Assembly: GCA_008012115.1 (NCBI GenBank)
Contig: SSEB01000006.1
Location: 1 to 64,000 of the forward strand
From: Nevskiaceae bacterium
GTDB lineage: Bacteria > Pseudomonadota > Gammaproteobacteria > Nevskiales > Nevskiaceae
Direction of reading: 5' to 3'
Length of the DNA stretch: 64,000 nucleotides
Shown one piece after another: positions 7,414 through 17,741 of this stretch (position 1 is its first letter; each line of letters starts with the position of its first letter). The position numbers and the translations under genes are program-made. Below the pieces are notes generated by a model that ran no database searches, had not been told where the DNA came from, and saw only the letters and a list, made by a program, of their open reading frames with translations.

Positions 7414-8427
7414 ATGATACCTAAACCCACATTGACGCGACAGCAGGCACCGACCTGGCAGCACGAGCTGCGCAGGGCGTTTTCGCGTCCCCTGGATCTG
7501 CTGGAATACCTGCAACTGGACCCCGCCCTGCCGGCGCTGGACGCGGAAAAGCTGCGGGACTTCCCCCTGCGCGTGCCGCGGGGTTTCGCCGCGCGCATGG
7601 CCAAGGGCGATCCGCGCGATCCGCTGTTCCTGCAGGTCTGGCCGGCCGGTGCCGAGGCCCTCGACGCGCCCGGCTTCAGCCTCGACGCGGTGGGCGATCT
7701 GCACAAGCTCAAGGACGGCGGCCTGATCCACAAGTACCGCAGCCGCGCCCTGATCATCGCCACCGGCGCCTGCGCGGTGCACTGCCGCTACTGTTTCCGC
7801 CGCCATTTTCCCTACGCAGACGCCCTGGCCGCGCGCGACCATTGGCGCGAACCCCTGGCACAGCTCGCGGCCGACGCCAGCATCGAGGAAGCGATCCTCT
7901 CCGGCGGCGATCCGCTGTCGTTGTCCGACGAGAAGCTGGCCGAACTCGTCGCCGGCCTGGACGCCATTCCGCACCTCAAGCGGCTGCGCATCCATACGCG
8001 CCAACCGGTGGTGCTGCCGGAACGCGTCGACGACACGCTGCTGGACTGGCTGGGCCGCACGCGCCTGCAGACGTCCGTGGTGATTCACGCCAACCATGCG
8101 CAGGAGCTCGACGGCGCCGTCGCCGATGCCCTGGCGGCACTGCGCGGCGCCGGCGCGGTGCTGCTCAACCAGGCCGTGCTGCTGCGCGGCGTCAATGACC
8201 GTACCGACGCGCTTGCCGATCTGTCGGAGCGACTGTTTGAATGCGGCGTATTGCCCTACTATCTGCATCAGCTGGACCGGGTACGGGGGGCGGCCCATTT
8301 CGAAGTATCGTTGCAGGAGGCGACGAATCTGATGCGTGAACTGTCCTCACGGCTTTCCGGCTATCTCGTCCCGCGACTGGTCCGCGAGGACGCCGGCGCA
8401 CCTGCCAAAACCTTGCTGCCATGGTAG
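7414..8427 (+). CDS. epmB: EF-P-specific lysine 2,3-aminomutase
   Basis: A 337-residue radical SAM/PLP enzyme that converts L-alpha-lysine to (R)-beta-lysine for EpmA. The cluster motif C-A-V-H-C-R-Y-C places the 4Fe-4S ligands at Cys120, Cys124 and Cys127. Downstream are S-G-G-D-P-L-S-L-S and the R-I-H-T-R-Q-P-V segment typical of the family. Length matches E. coli EpmB (342). It is divergent from efp, and its stop lies 41 bases before the chosen fimX start. Confidence 0.95.
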   Translation: MIPKPTLTRQQAPTWQHELRRAFSRPLDLLEYLQLDPALPALDAEKLRDFPLRVPRGFAARMAKGDPRDPLFLQVWPAGAEALDAPGFSLDAVGDLHKLKDGGLIHKYRSRALIIATGACAVHCRYCFRRHFPYADALAARDHWREPLAQLAADASIEEAILSGGDPLSLSDEKLAELVAGLDAIPHLKRLRIHTRQPVVLPERVDDTLLDWLGRTRLQTSVVIHANHAQELDGAVADALAALRGAGAVLLNQAVLLRGVNDRTDALADLSERLFECGVLPYYLHQLDRVRGAAHFEVSLQEATNLMRELSSRLSGYLVPRLVREDAGAPAKTLLPW

Positions 8428-8468
8428 GTACTCCCTCCAACGAGTTCCTGCCTCGTTTCACAGGACAC

Positions 8469-10520
8469 ATGGCCAATACTGTCATCCTCGTCGTCAGTGC
8501 TTCCGAGAACGTCGCCAAGCGTATCGAGAGCCATTTGCGCAACGCCGGCTATCCGGTGAGGGCGGCCTGGGTCACGGACCTGGAAGACGTCGAGGATGTG
8601 CTGGGCCGCAGCCCACCGGATCTGCTGCTGTGCAGCGACAACCTGGAAAAGGCACCGCTCAAGGCGGTGGTCGAACTCGGCAACCGCCTCTGCCCGGACG
8701 TGCCGGTGCTGTTGCTGTCGGAGCGCTACAGCGAGGCCGCCACCCTGCAGGCCCTGGCGGCCGGCGCCCACGACCAGGTGTCCTGCGAGGACGCGCGCCA
8801 CATGCGCCACCTCGAGCTGATCTGCCTGCGCGAGCTGGCCAATCACCAGAACTTGCGCGAACTGCACGCCGCACGCAGCCGCCTGAGCGATTTCGAGTCG
8901 CGCCACAAGGCCCTGCTCGCCGGCAGCGTCGATGCGGTGGCCCACCTGCAGGAAGGCATCCTGGCCGATGCCAACCCCGCGTTCGCACAACTGCTGGGCT
9001 ATGCCAATCAGGACGAGCTGGTCAGCCAGCCGTTGATGGATTTCATCGCGCCGGAGTCGCAGGCGCAGATCAAGGACTTGCTCAAGCAGATCAACAAGGG
9101 CAAGGCCGCGGGCAAGGGAACCGAGTTCAGCCTGCAGCGCCAGGATGGCAGCGCGGTTTCGGTCAAGGGCGAGTTCGCGCAGAACCGCATCAACGGCGAG
9201 ATGTTCATCGAGCTGACCATCCATGCCGACGCGCGTCTGCCCAGTGCGGGTGCGGGTCAGGCCGGCGAAGCGCCGTCGGGCCGGCTTGCCTTCCAGGATC
9301 GCCTGACCGAAGCCCTGGCCACGCCGCGCAAGCAGCTGGGCGCGGCGCTGATGATCGCCATCGACAACCTGTCAGGCTTCGAGGAGCGTCTTGGCTTCCA
9401 CGACAGCGAGGAGGCCGTGCTCAAGCTGATCGAATGGACGCGCGAACGCCTGCAGCCGCAGGATCAGCTGTTCCGCGTCTCCACCGGCGAGCTGGCGCTG
9501 CTGATGGAGCGCGCCAGCGTCGACGATTACGAGAAATTCAGCGAAGCCTACTGCCGCGACTGCGCCAAACAGATCTTCGCCACGCTGAATCACGAGGCGC
9601 AGATATCGGTCAGCATCGCCGCCTACCCCTACTCCGGCAAGGAGCAGGCGAGCACGATGGTCGACGAGCTCTGGCGCGGCGTGCGCAAGCTGACCGCCGG
9701 CGGCGGACGCCAGCACACCGTGCTCGGCCCCACCGCCAAGAATTCGATCAGCGAACGCGAGGAGGCCGCGCGCGCCGAGCAGATCCGCAAGGCGCTGCAG
9801 GACAACCGCATGCGCCTGGCCTACCAGTCCATCGCCAGCCTCGAGGGCGATACGCGCCAGCACTACGACGTGCTGCTGCGCATGATCGACGAGCAGGGAC
9901 GCGAGCATCCGGCCGGCGATTTCGTGCGCCACGCCGAGAAGTTCGGCCTGATGGCCGACCTCGACCGCTGGGTCACCGCGCGCGTGCTCAAGCTGATCGA
10001 CAAGCGTAAGGGCGCCGACGAGGGTTCCTCGGTTTTCGTCAAGGTTTCCGAGGACACGCTCAAGAACGCCGATGCCTTCATCACCTGGCTGACCGACGCC
10101 GTGAAGTCTCGTCCGCTCAAGGCCGACGAGCTGGTGTTCGAGTTCCAGGAGCTGCGCCTGCAGAACCATATCCGCAAGGCCAAGTCGATGACCAAGGCGC
10201 TGCGCGAGCTGGGGGCCTACATCGCCATCGAGCATTTCGGCGCCGGCACCAACACCGTGCAGCTGCTCGACCACATCCCGGCCAATTACGTGAAATTCCA
10301 CGCCGACTTCACGCACAAGTTCAACGACAAGGACATGTTCAAGAAGATGTCGCAGCTGCTGGAAGCCGCCAAGCAACACGGCATGAAGACCATCGTCTGC
10401 CATGTCGAGGATGCCAACGTGATGGCGCGGCTCTGGCAGATGGGCGTCAACTACATCCAGGGCTTCCACGTGCAGGAGCCGGAAGTGGTGATGATCAGCA
10501 GCGACGGCCACCGGCTCTGA
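8469..10520 (+). CDS. fimX: FimX-like degenerate GGDEF-EAL regulator of type IV pili
   Basis: A 683-residue four-domain protein: receiver-like domain (about 1-125), PAS (140-250), GGDEF (285-420) and EAL (445-670). Both output domains look catalytically dead. The GGDEF site reads S-T-G-E-L, the EAL signature reads D-V-L-L-R, and the usual D-D-F-G-x-G region reads E-H-F-G-A-G-T-N. Degenerate REC-PAS-GGDEF-EAL is the FimX pattern; FimX binds c-di-GMP through its EAL domain and promotes type IV pilus assembly with PilZ and PilB. The start at 8469 was chosen because the receiver fold begins there; an ATG at 8421 would overlap epmB and add 16 unrelated residues. A PilY1 gene lies at the window's right end. 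Confidence 0.85.
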   Translation: MANTVILVVSASENVAKRIESHLRNAGYPVRAAWVTDLEDVEDVLGRSPPDLLLCSDNLEKAPLKAVVELGNRLCPDVPVLLLSERYSEAATLQALAAGAHDQVSCEDARHMRHLELICLRELANHQNLRELHAARSRLSDFESRHKALLAGSVDAVAHLQEGILADANPAFAQLLGYANQDELVSQPLMDFIAPESQAQIKDLLKQINKGKAAGKGTEFSLQRQDGSAVSVKGEFAQNRINGEMFIELTIHADARLPSAGAGQAGEAPSGRLAFQDRLTEALATPRKQLGAALMIAIDNLSGFEERLGFHDSEEAVLKLIEWTRERLQPQDQLFRVSTGELALLMERASVDDYEKFSEAYCRDCAKQIFATLNHEAQISVSIAAYPYSGKEQASTMVDELWRGVRKLTAGGGRQHTVLGPTAKNSISEREEAARAEQIRKALQDNRMRLAYQSIASLEGDTRQHYDVLLRMIDEQGREHPAGDFVRHAEKFGLMADLDRWVTARVLKLIDKRKGADEGSSVFVKVSEDTLKNADAFITWLTDAVKSRPLKADELVFEFQELRLQNHIRKAKSMTKALRELGAYIAIEHFGAGTNTVQLLDHIPANYVKFHADFTHKFNDKDMFKKMSQLLEAAKQHGMKTIVCHVEDANVMARLWQMGVNYIQGFHVQEPEVVMISSDGHRL

Positions 10521-10533
10521 GGCCCGTGAACGA

Positions 10534-10647
10534 CCACCCGCTCTCCAGTGATCGCCCGCAGGATTTGTTTGTTTTTATTTAACGATTTTTAAATCGATAT
10601 ATAGTAAATAACAGCACGGGCGCCTTGGAAGACTACAGCGGGTGACG
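10534..10647. repeat. 114-bp CACCCGCT element, copy B
   Basis: CACCCGCT at 10535-10542 and AGCGGGTG at 10637-10644 are exactly 110 bp apart end to end. The core has GTT at element positions 34-36 and ATAAC at 75-79, with C50/G63 forming the central dyad. It sits between the convergent genes fimX and htpX, just before their shared terminator, so it cannot be a promoter for either. Confidence 0.9.
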
Positions 10648-10667
10648 CCCAAAGCGGCGAAGAAAAC

Positions 10668-10696
10668 AAAAACGGGCGCCTTTCGGCGCCCGTTTT
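10668..10696. terminator. Bidirectional terminator between fimX and htpX
   Basis: AAAAACGGGCGCC pairs with GGCGCCCGTTTT around a TTTC loop. A-rich sequence on the left and T-rich sequence on the right allow it to terminate both converging transcripts. Confidence 0.85.
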
Positions 10697-10730
10697 CATT
10701 GTCCTGGGTCTGAACGGACCGCTGCGGAAA

Positions 10731-11627
10731 TCAGCTGACCGCGCCCCCCGAGCTCTGCAGGGCGGCGATGCGCACATCAAGCGGCGGATGGGTGGCGAAC
10801 AAGGCCATGATGCCCTCGCCCTCGCGGATGCCGAAGGCCGTCATCTGCTTGGGCAGCTCGGAGGGGATTTCGTGCGCGGCCTTCAGGCGCTCCAGCGCGG
10901 CGATCATCTTGCGCTTGCCGGCCAGGTGGGCGCCGCCGGCGTCGGCGCGGAACTCGCGCTGCCGCGAGAACCAAGCCACGACCATGCTGGCGAGGAAGCC
11001 GAGCAGGATCTGCATCACGATCACGGTGATGCTGTAGCCGATACCAGGGCCACGCTCGCGGTCGTCGTTGCGGCTCAGGGCGCTGTCCACCAGATAGCCG
11101 ATCACGCGTGACAGGAAGAACACGAAAGTGTTGACCACGCCCTGCACCAGCGTCAGTGTCACCATGTCGCCGTTGGCGACGTGGGTGATCTCATGGCCGA
11201 GCACCGCCTCGATCTCGTCCTGGTTCATCGATTGCAGCAGGCCGGTGGACACGGCCACCAGCGAGCTGTCGCGGCTCATGCCGGTGGCGAAGGCGTTGGG
11301 CTCCGGTGAATCGAAGATCGCCACCTCCGGCATGCCGATGCCGGCGGCGCGCGCCTGGCGCTCGACGGTGTTCATCAGCCACATCTCGGCAGAGTTGCTC
11401 GGCTGCTCGATCACGCGCGCGCCGGTGGACATCTTGGCCATCCATTTGGAGATGGCCAGCGACACGAAGGCACCGCCGAAACCAAATACGGCGGAGAAGC
11501 CCAGCAGGGCGCCATAGTTGAGGCCGCGAGCCGTCAGGTAGCGGTCCACGCCCAGCAGAGAGGCGACGATGGATAGCACCAGCATGATGGCAATGTTGGT
11601 GACGATCAGCAGGAAGATGCGTTTCAT
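10731..11627 (-). CDS. htpX: Inner-membrane zinc metalloprotease HtpX
   Basis: A 298-residue M48 peptidase of the inner membrane that helps FtsH in quality control of membrane proteins. Two N-terminal membrane segments (about 5-25 and 37-60) precede the zinc motif H-E-I-T-H at residues 145-149. Two further hydrophobic segments follow (about 158-180 and 195-217), and the third ligand is in the R-E-F-R-A-D-A-G-G segment near 225. Length matches E. coli HtpX (293). It is monocistronic, lies 51 bases past the parC stop on the same strand, and is closed by the terminator at 10668-10696. It belongs to the CpxR/heat-shock regulon in E. coli; no such site was identified here. Confidence 0.96.
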   Translation of the reverse strand: MKRIFLLIVTNIAIMLVLSIVASLLGVDRYLTARGLNYGALLGFSAVFGFGGAFVSLAISKWMAKMSTGARVIEQPSNSAEMWLMNTVERQARAAGIGMPEVAIFDSPEPNAFATGMSRDSSLVAVSTGLLQSMNQDEIEAVLGHEITHVANGDMVTLTLVQGVVNTFVFFLSRVIGYLVDSALSRNDDRERGPGIGYSITVIVMQILLGFLASMVVAWFSRQREFRADAGGAHLAGKRKMIAALERLKAAHEIPSELPKQMTAFGIREGEGIMALFATHPPLDVRIAALQSSGGAVS

Positions 11628-11679
11628 GGACTCGGCAGTCGGTTGAAGTGAAAGTACGTTGGGGGCTTGGACCGTGTTT

Positions 11680-13923
11680 TCAAGCCGGAGTTTTACCGCC
11701 CTCCACGGTCATGGCATCGACGCGCTGGAAGCCGCGCGGCAGATGACCGCCACGCGAGGCACGGGCGCCGGCGTAGTTCTCCAGGTCCGAAGGCTTGAGC
11801 GTCAGCGTGCGCTTGCCGCACAGCAGGGTCAGCGACGCTCCGGACGGCACCACGCAGGCCGCCAGTACGCGATCCTCACCCTTGAGCGCGACCAGCTTGT
11901 TGCCCTTGCCCTTGGCCATCTCGGGCAGCTCCGACAGGGGGAACAGCAGCAGGCGGCCTTCGGCGGTGGCCAGGGCATATCGGTCGCTGGAGGGATCGCG
12001 CGTCAGGCAGGGCAGCAGCGACGTGGACTTGTCGCCCACACTCACCACCGCCTTGCCGGCGCGGTTGCGCGCCTGCAGCTCGCCGAGCTGGGTGTAGAAG
12101 CCGTAACCCTCGTCGCTGCCCAGCACGTATCTCTCGGCGGCCTCGCCGAGCATCATCGCCACCACCTTGGCGCCGTCCTGCAGATCCAGCTTGGTGGTCA
12201 CCGGCTCGCCCTGCGAGCGCGCCGAGGGCAGCTCGCGCGCGTTGAGTGTGTAGCAGCGGCCCTTGCTGTCGAGCAGCACCAGCAGCTGGTTGCTCTTGCC
12301 CTGCGCCGCGCACAGGAACTCATCGCCGGCCTTGTAGCTGAGCGAAGCGGGGTCGATGTCGTGGCCCTTGCCGGCGCGGATCCAGCCCGCCTTGGACAGC
12401 ACCACGGTGATCGGCTCGGCCGGCACGATCTCGGAGGCCTCCAGCGCCTGCGCCGGCGGCCTGGCGTTGAGGTTGCAGCGGCGGGGGTCGCCGTACTTCT
12501 TGGCGTCCTCCTTGATCTCCTCGCCGATCAGCTTCTTCAGCTGGTCATCGTCGCCCAGCAGTTCCTCGAGGCGCGCGCGCTCGGCGGCCAGTTCCGCCTG
12601 CTCACCCTTGATCTTCATCTCCTCCAGCTTCTGCAGGTGGCGCAGCTTGAGGTCGAGGATGGCGTCGGCCTGCACATCGGTGAGGCCGAAGGCGCGCATC
12701 AGCTCGGCCTTGGGATCGTCCTCGTAACGGATGATGCGGATCACCTCATCGATGTTGAGGAAGGCGATCAGCAACGCATCGAGGATGTGCAGGCGGTCGT
12801 TGACCTTCTGCAGCCGGTGATTCAGGCGGCGCGTGACGGTGGCGAAGCGGTAGTCCAGCCACTCGGTGAGGATTTCCTTGAGGTTCTTGACCTTGGGACG
12901 GCCATCCATGCCGATCATGTTGAGATTGACGCGGAAGCTCTTCTCGAGATCGGTGGTGGCGAACAGGTGCGCCATCAGCGCTTCGGCGTCGACGCGGTTG
13001 GAGCGCGGGATGATCACCAGGCGCGTCGGGTTCTCGTGATCCGACTCGTCGCGCAGGTCCTCCACCAGCGGCAGCTTCTTGGCGCGCATCTGCTCGGCGA
13101 TCTGCTCCAGCACCTTGGCCGGCGATACCTGGTGCGGCAGCGCGGTGACGATCAGGTTGCCGCTGTCCTCGTCACGCTCCCAGCGTGCGCGGGCGCGCAC
13201 CTGGCCGGTGCCGGTCTGGTAAATCTTCAGCAGGTCGTGCGACTCGGAGACGATCTCGCAGCCGGTCGGATAGTCCGGCGCCGGCACAAACTCGCAGAGT
13301 TTCTCGATGTGCGCGTTCGGATGCTTGAGCAGGTGCAGGCAGGCCTGCGCCAGCTCGCGCAGGTTGTGCGGCGGAATATCGGTGGCCATGCCGACGGCGA
13401 TACCCATGGTGCCGTTGACCAGCACATTGGGCAGGCGCGCCGGCAGCAGGCGCGGCTCGGTCAGCGTGCCGTCGAAATTCGGCACCCAATCCACCGTCCC
13501 CTGGTCCAGCTCCGCCAGCAGCGTCTGCGCGTAGGGCGCCAGACGCGACTCGGTGTAGCGCATCGCCGCAAACGACTTGGGATCGTCCGGCGAGCCCCAG
13601 TTGCCCTGCCCGTCCACGAGCGGATAGCGATAGCTGAACGGCTGCGCCATCGTCACCATCGCCTCGTAGCAGGCGCTGTCGCCGTGCGGATGGAATTTAC
13701 CGATGACATCGCCGACGGTGCGCGCCGATTTCTTGTGCTTGGACTGCGAGGACAATCCCAGCTCGCTCATCGCGTAGATGATGCGGCGCTGTACCGGCTT
13801 CAAGCCGTCGGCGACGTGCGGCAGCGCGCGATCCAGCACCACGTACATCGAGTAGTCGAGATAGGCCTTCTCGGCAAAGACGCGCAAGGGCAGGCGTTCG
13901 GTTTCGAGCATTTGTTGAACCAT
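11680..13923 (-). CDS. parC: DNA topoisomerase IV subunit A
   Basis: A 747-residue type IIA topoisomerase subunit that decatenates daughter chromosomes with ParE. The N-terminal breakage-reunion core has the catalytic tyrosine in A-A-M-R-Y-T-E near 121. The quinolone-determining region [13 protein letters not shown] carries the sensitive-type Ser and Glu at the positions equivalent to E. coli Ser80 and Glu84. The C-terminal part is a degenerate beta-pinwheel without a GyrA box, which separates it from GyrA. It is the last gene of a parE-antiporter-parC run, nine bases after the antiporter stop. Confidence 0.96.
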   Translation of the reverse strand: MVQQMLETERLPLRVFAEKAYLDYSMYVVLDRALPHVADGLKPVQRRIIYAMSELGLSSQSKHKKSARTVGDVIGKFHPHGDSACYEAMVTMAQPFSYRYPLVDGQGNWGSPDDPKSFAAMRYTESRLAPYAQTLLAELDQGTVDWVPNFDGTLTEPRLLPARLPNVLVNGTMGIAVGMATDIPPHNLRELAQACLHLLKHPNAHIEKLCEFVPAPDYPTGCEIVSESHDLLKIYQTGTGQVRARARWERDEDSGNLIVTALPHQVSPAKVLEQIAEQMRAKKLPLVEDLRDESDHENPTRLVIIPRSNRVDAEALMAHLFATTDLEKSFRVNLNMIGMDGRPKVKNLKEILTEWLDYRFATVTRRLNHRLQKVNDRLHILDALLIAFLNIDEVIRIIRYEDDPKAELMRAFGLTDVQADAILDLKLRHLQKLEEMKIKGEQAELAAERARLEELLGDDDQLKKLIGEEIKEDAKKYGDPRRCNLNARPPAQALEASEIVPAEPITVVLSKAGWIRAGKGHDIDPASLSYKAGDEFLCAAQGKSNQLLVLLDSKGRCYTLNARELPSARSQGEPVTTKLDLQDGAKVVAMMLGEAAERYVLGSDEGYGFYTQLGELQARNRAGKAVVSVGDKSTSLLPCLTRDPSSDRYALATAEGRLLLFPLSELPEMAKGKGNKLVALKGEDRVLAACVVPSGASLTLLCGKRTLTLKPSDLENYAGARASRGGHLPRGFQRVDAMTVEGGKTPA

Positions 13924-13932
13924 GTTGAATCC

Positions 13933-15615
13933 TTAAATGTTTGCGGGCACGACCTGCGTAGCGCCGGCGGCTCGCGATTCGGCGGCGAGCTGCAGCATGC
14001 CCAGCGCAATCTCGCGCTCGCCCATGAGGGTGGCGGTGGCGCCGCACTTCTGGAGATGCAGCACCTCGGCATCGGTATGCGCGCGGGCCACGATCAGCAG
14101 CGTCGGATTGAACTTGCGCGCCTGGCGCACCACCGCACTGGCCTCGGGACTCTGCGGCATCGCGCAGAACAGGCTGCGCGCGCCGGCCAGATTGGCGGCG
14201 TTCAGCACACGCGGATCGGCGGCGTTGCCGGCAACCAGCTCGGCGCCATCCTCGCGGGCCGCGGCTGCCGGCTTCGGACGATCCTCGATCACCAGGAACG
14301 GAATGCCGGCCTGCCGCAGGCTGGCGCCGATGGCGCTGCCGACGCGGCCGTAACCGACGACGATCGCATGCGCCTTGAGCGCAGTCGGCAACAGGCTGAA
14401 CGCCGCGTCCGCGCCGCTGGCTTCGAGCGCCAGTTCCGCCGCGGTCTTGCGCCGGATCAGCGTGAACGCCAGCGGGTTGAGCAGGATCGAGATGATCGCA
14501 CCGGCCAGGATCAGGTCGCGTCCCTGCGCGGGCAGCAGCCCCAGCGCCACGCCGAGGCTGGCGAGGATGAATGAAAACTCGCCGATCTGCGCGAGGCTCG
14601 CGGCGATCGTCATGGCGGTGGTGGTGCTGCGGCCGAAGGCGCGCACGATCAGGAAGGCGGCGATCGACTTGCCGACCAGGATGATCAGCAGTGTCGCCGC
14701 CAGCTGCCAGGGCGCGCGCAGGACGATGCCGGGATCGAACAGCATGCCGACCGAGACGAAGAACAGCACCGCGAAGGCATCGCGCAGCGGCAGCGACTCC
14801 TCGGCGGCGCGGTGACTCAACGGCGACTCGTGCAGAATCATGCCGGCGAAGAACGCGCCAAGCGCGAACGACACGCCGAACAGCGACGCGGCCCCCAGCG
14901 CCACGCCCAGCGCGATCGCCAGCACCGACAGGCTGAACAGCTCGCGCGAACCGGTCTGCGCGACCCACTGCAGCAGCGCCGGGATCACGCGGCGGCCGAC
15001 GATCAGCATGAAGGCGACGAACCCGGCAACCTTGCCCAGCGTCAGCAGCAGCACCCCGGCCAGCCCCGCGCCCGCGGCGCCGTCCGCACCCGCCAGCGCC
15101 TGGGCGATGGCCGGAATCAGCACCAGCGCCAGAACCATCGCCAGGTCCTCGACGATCAGCCAGCCCACCGCGATGCGGCCACGCTCGGTATCGATCAGGC
15201 GCCGTTCCTGCAGCGCCCGCAGCAGCACCACCGTGCTGGCCACCGACAGCGACAGACCGAACACGAAGCCGGCCGCAAGCGTCCAGCCGAGGAAATGCGC
15301 CAGCCCCATGCCCATCAGCGTGGCGACGGCGATCTGCACGATCGCGCCCGGTACCGCGATGGTGCGTACCGACAGCAGATCCTTCAGCGAGAAATGCAGG
15401 CCGACACCGAACATCAGCAGGATCACACCAATCTCGGCGAGTTCGTTGGCCAAGTTCTGGTTGGCGACAAAACCCGGCGTGAACGGCCCGGCGACCACGC
15501 CCGCCACCAGGTAACCGACCAGCGCCGGCAGGCGCAGCCGGTGCGCGAGCGCGCCGAACACGAAGGCGAGCACGAGGCCGCCGACGATGGTGATGATCAG
15601 GGGAGTGTCATGCAT
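13933..15615 (-). CDS. ybaL: CPA2 cation/proton antiporter, YbaL/KefB type
   Basis: A 560-residue membrane transporter with about 12-13 hydrophobic segments (residues 5-385) of the Na+/H+ exchanger fold, followed by a cytoplasmic TrkA-N (RCK) nucleotide-binding domain (about 405-525) with the Rossmann motif V-V-G-Y-G-R-V-G. The domain order fits E. coli YbaL. Kef proteins gate K+ efflux with glutathione adducts; whether this one exports K+ or Na+ cannot be read. The start M-H-D-T-P-L was chosen at 15615; an upstream frame start at 15645 adds ten polar residues. It sits between parE (92-bp gap) and parC (9-bp gap), an unusual place for a transporter. Confidence 0.88.
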   Translation of the reverse strand: MHDTPLIITIVGGLVLAFVFGALAHRLRLPALVGYLVAGVVAGPFTPGFVANQNLANELAEIGVILLMFGVGLHFSLKDLLSVRTIAVPGAIVQIAVATLMGMGLAHFLGWTLAAGFVFGLSLSVASTVVLLRALQERRLIDTERGRIAVGWLIVEDLAMVLALVLIPAIAQALAGADGAAGAGLAGVLLLTLGKVAGFVAFMLIVGRRVIPALLQWVAQTGSRELFSLSVLAIALGVALGAASLFGVSFALGAFFAGMILHESPLSHRAAEESLPLRDAFAVLFFVSVGMLFDPGIVLRAPWQLAATLLIILVGKSIAAFLIVRAFGRSTTTAMTIAASLAQIGEFSFILASLGVALGLLPAQGRDLILAGAIISILLNPLAFTLIRRKTAAELALEASGADAAFSLLPTALKAHAIVVGYGRVGSAIGASLRQAGIPFLVIEDRPKPAAAAREDGAELVAGNAADPRVLNAANLAGARSLFCAMPQSPEASAVVRQARKFNPTLLIVARAHTDAEVLHLQKCGATATLMGEREIALGMLQLAAESRAAGATQVVPANI

Positions 15616-15707
15616 GCAGGGCTTCTGACGGCAGGACGCGGGCAAGGTTCCGCTGGCGATGAGAATACTGGAGAACGGCTACGCCTCACGACTCCCGCCG
15701 CAAGAGG

Positions 15708-17615
15708 TCACACCTCGGCGCGGTTGCCTTCGCGCTCCAGCCAGTCCTTGCGATCATTGGCGCGCTTCTTGGCCAGCAGCATGTCCATGATGCCATCGGC
15801 AGGACTGGCCTCACCCTGCAGATCGTCGTCCAGCGTCAGCTGCACCAGCCGGCGCGTGTCCGGTGTCATCGTGGTCTCGCGCAGCTGCAACGGGTTCATC
15901 TCGCCCAGTCCCTTGAAGCGCGTCACCTGCACCTTGTGCTTGTTGCCTTCGGCGCTGAGACGATCCAGCACGCCATCACGCTCGGCCTCGTCGAGGGCGT
16001 AGAACACCTGCTTGCCGGCATCGATGCGGAACAGCGGCGGCATCGCGATGTAGATGTGGCCGGCCTGCACCAGCGGCCGGTAGTGCTTGAGGAACAGCGC
16101 GCAGAGCAGCGTGGCGATGTGCAGGCCGTCGGAGTCGGCGTCGGCCAGCACGCAGATCTTGCCGTAGCGCAGGCCGGAGATGTCGGCGCTGCCCGGATCG
16201 ACGCCAATGGCCACCGAGATGTCGTGGATTTCCTGCGAGCCCAGCGCCTCGCCGGAATCGACTTCCCAGGTGTTCAGGATCTTGCCGCGCAGCGGCATGA
16301 TCGCCTGCGTGTCACGGTCGCGCGCCTGCTTGGCGCTGCCGCCGGCGGAGTCGCCTTCGACCAGGAACAGCTCGGTCTGCGACAGGTCGGTGGAGACGCA
16401 GTCGGCCAGCTTGCCCGGCAGCGCCGGACCGGTGGTGATCTTCTTGCGCACCACCTGCTTGGACAGCTTCATGCGCGCGTTGGCGTTGGCGATCACCAGC
16501 TGCGCCACCTGCTCGCCCTGCTCCGGATGCTGGTTCAGCCACAGGCTGAACGCGTCGTGCACCACGCCGCCGACGAAGGTCGCCGACTCGCGCGACGACA
16601 GGCGTTCCTTGGTCTGGCCGGCGAACTGCGGGTCCTGCATCTTGACGCTGAGCACGTAGGCGCAGCCCTGCCAGACGTCTTCCGGCGTCAGCTTGAGGCC
16701 GCGCGGCAGCAGGTTGCGGAACTCGCAGAACTCGCGGATCGCCTCGGTCAGGCCGGTGCGCAGGCCGTTGACGTGGGTGCCGCCCTGCGCCGTCGGGATC
16801 AGGTTGACGTAAGACTCGGCGACGACATCATTGCCGCCGTTGAGCCAGAGCAGCGCCCACTCGGCCTCCTCGCGCTGCGCGGAGAACTTGCCGATGAAGG
16901 GCTCGGCGGGAATCGTCTCGGAACCCTGCAGCGCGTCTTTGAGATAGTCCGGCAGGCCGTTCTCGTACTGCCAGACCGACTGCTCCTTGTTGATCTGGTC
17001 GTCGAGCGTGACCTTGAGGTTGGGGCACAGCACCGCCTTGGCGCGCAGCACCTGCTTGAGGCGCGGAATCGCGAACTTGGCGGAGTCGAAATACTTGGCA
17101 TCCGGCCAGAAGCGCACGGTGGTGCCGGTCTTGTTCTTGGCGACGCTGCCGACGGGCTTGAGCTCGCTGGCCTTGTCGCCGTCCTTGAAACCGATCAGGT
17201 ATTCGGTGCCGCCGCGGCAGACGCGCACCTCCAGCCTAGTGGACAGCGCGTTGACCACCGACACACCCACACCGTGCAGGCCGCCGGAGTACTGGTACAT
17301 CTTGTTGGAGAACTTGGCGCCGGAGTGCAGCTTGGTCAGGATCAGCTCGACGCCGGTGACCTTGTGCTCCGGGTGGATGTCCACCGGCATGCCGCGGCCG
17401 TCGTCGGCCACCTGCAGCGAGCCGTCCTCGAACACGGTGACGGCGATGTTGCGGGCGTGGCCGGCCAGCGCCTCGTCCACCGAGTTGTCGATGACTTCCT
17501 GCGCCAGGTGGTTGGGGCGCGTGGTGTCGGTGTACATGCCGGGGCGCTTGCGCACCGGGTCGAGGCCGGACAGGACTTCAATGGCCTCGGCGCTGTATTG
17601 GTTAGGGGCTGCCAT
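15708..17615 (-). CDS. parE: DNA topoisomerase IV subunit B
   Basis: A 635-residue ATPase subunit of topoisomerase IV. The GHKL ATP-binding site shows E-V-I-D-N-S-V-D-E-A near 38, D-D-G-R-G-M-P-V-D-I-H near 70 and G-L-H-G-V-G near 110. The TOPRIM region has L-F-L-V-E-G-D-S-A-G-G-S-A and D-A-D-S-D-G-L-H-I. The form without the long GyrB insertion and the presence of parC downstream mark it as ParE. The start M-A-A-P-N-Q was chosen because the in-frame upstream extension to 17717 is not family-like. It is divergent from xseB. Confidence 0.96.
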   Translation of the reverse strand: MAAPNQYSAEAIEVLSGLDPVRKRPGMYTDTTRPNHLAQEVIDNSVDEALAGHARNIAVTVFEDGSLQVADDGRGMPVDIHPEHKVTGVELILTKLHSGAKFSNKMYQYSGGLHGVGVSVVNALSTRLEVRVCRGGTEYLIGFKDGDKASELKPVGSVAKNKTGTTVRFWPDAKYFDSAKFAIPRLKQVLRAKAVLCPNLKVTLDDQINKEQSVWQYENGLPDYLKDALQGSETIPAEPFIGKFSAQREEAEWALLWLNGGNDVVAESYVNLIPTAQGGTHVNGLRTGLTEAIREFCEFRNLLPRGLKLTPEDVWQGCAYVLSVKMQDPQFAGQTKERLSSRESATFVGGVVHDAFSLWLNQHPEQGEQVAQLVIANANARMKLSKQVVRKKITTGPALPGKLADCVSTDLSQTELFLVEGDSAGGSAKQARDRDTQAIMPLRGKILNTWEVDSGEALGSQEIHDISVAIGVDPGSADISGLRYGKICVLADADSDGLHIATLLCALFLKHYRPLVQAGHIYIAMPPLFRIDAGKQVFYALDEAERDGVLDRLSAEGNKHKVQVTRFKGLGEMNPLQLRETTMTPDTRRLVQLTLDDDLQGEASPADGIMDMLLAKKRANDRKDWLEREGNRAEV

Positions 17616-17741
17616 GATCTTCAGTCGTTGAAAGCGGCGGGAAAGTAACGGATGACCTACCCTGCCGCAAGATTGACAGGACGTTGCGCAGCGCTTTTGC
17701 CTTCGCAGGCCGTACACTACGCGCCGAACCTGGTTCGGGCG

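Noticed and set aside
11659-14574. A 971-codon open frame on the plus strand opposite parC.
   Set aside because: It is antisense to a clearly conserved gene; long open antisense frames are expected at this high GC content. The same applies to the long frames opposite the PIN-PhoH gene, parE, dxs and clpA.
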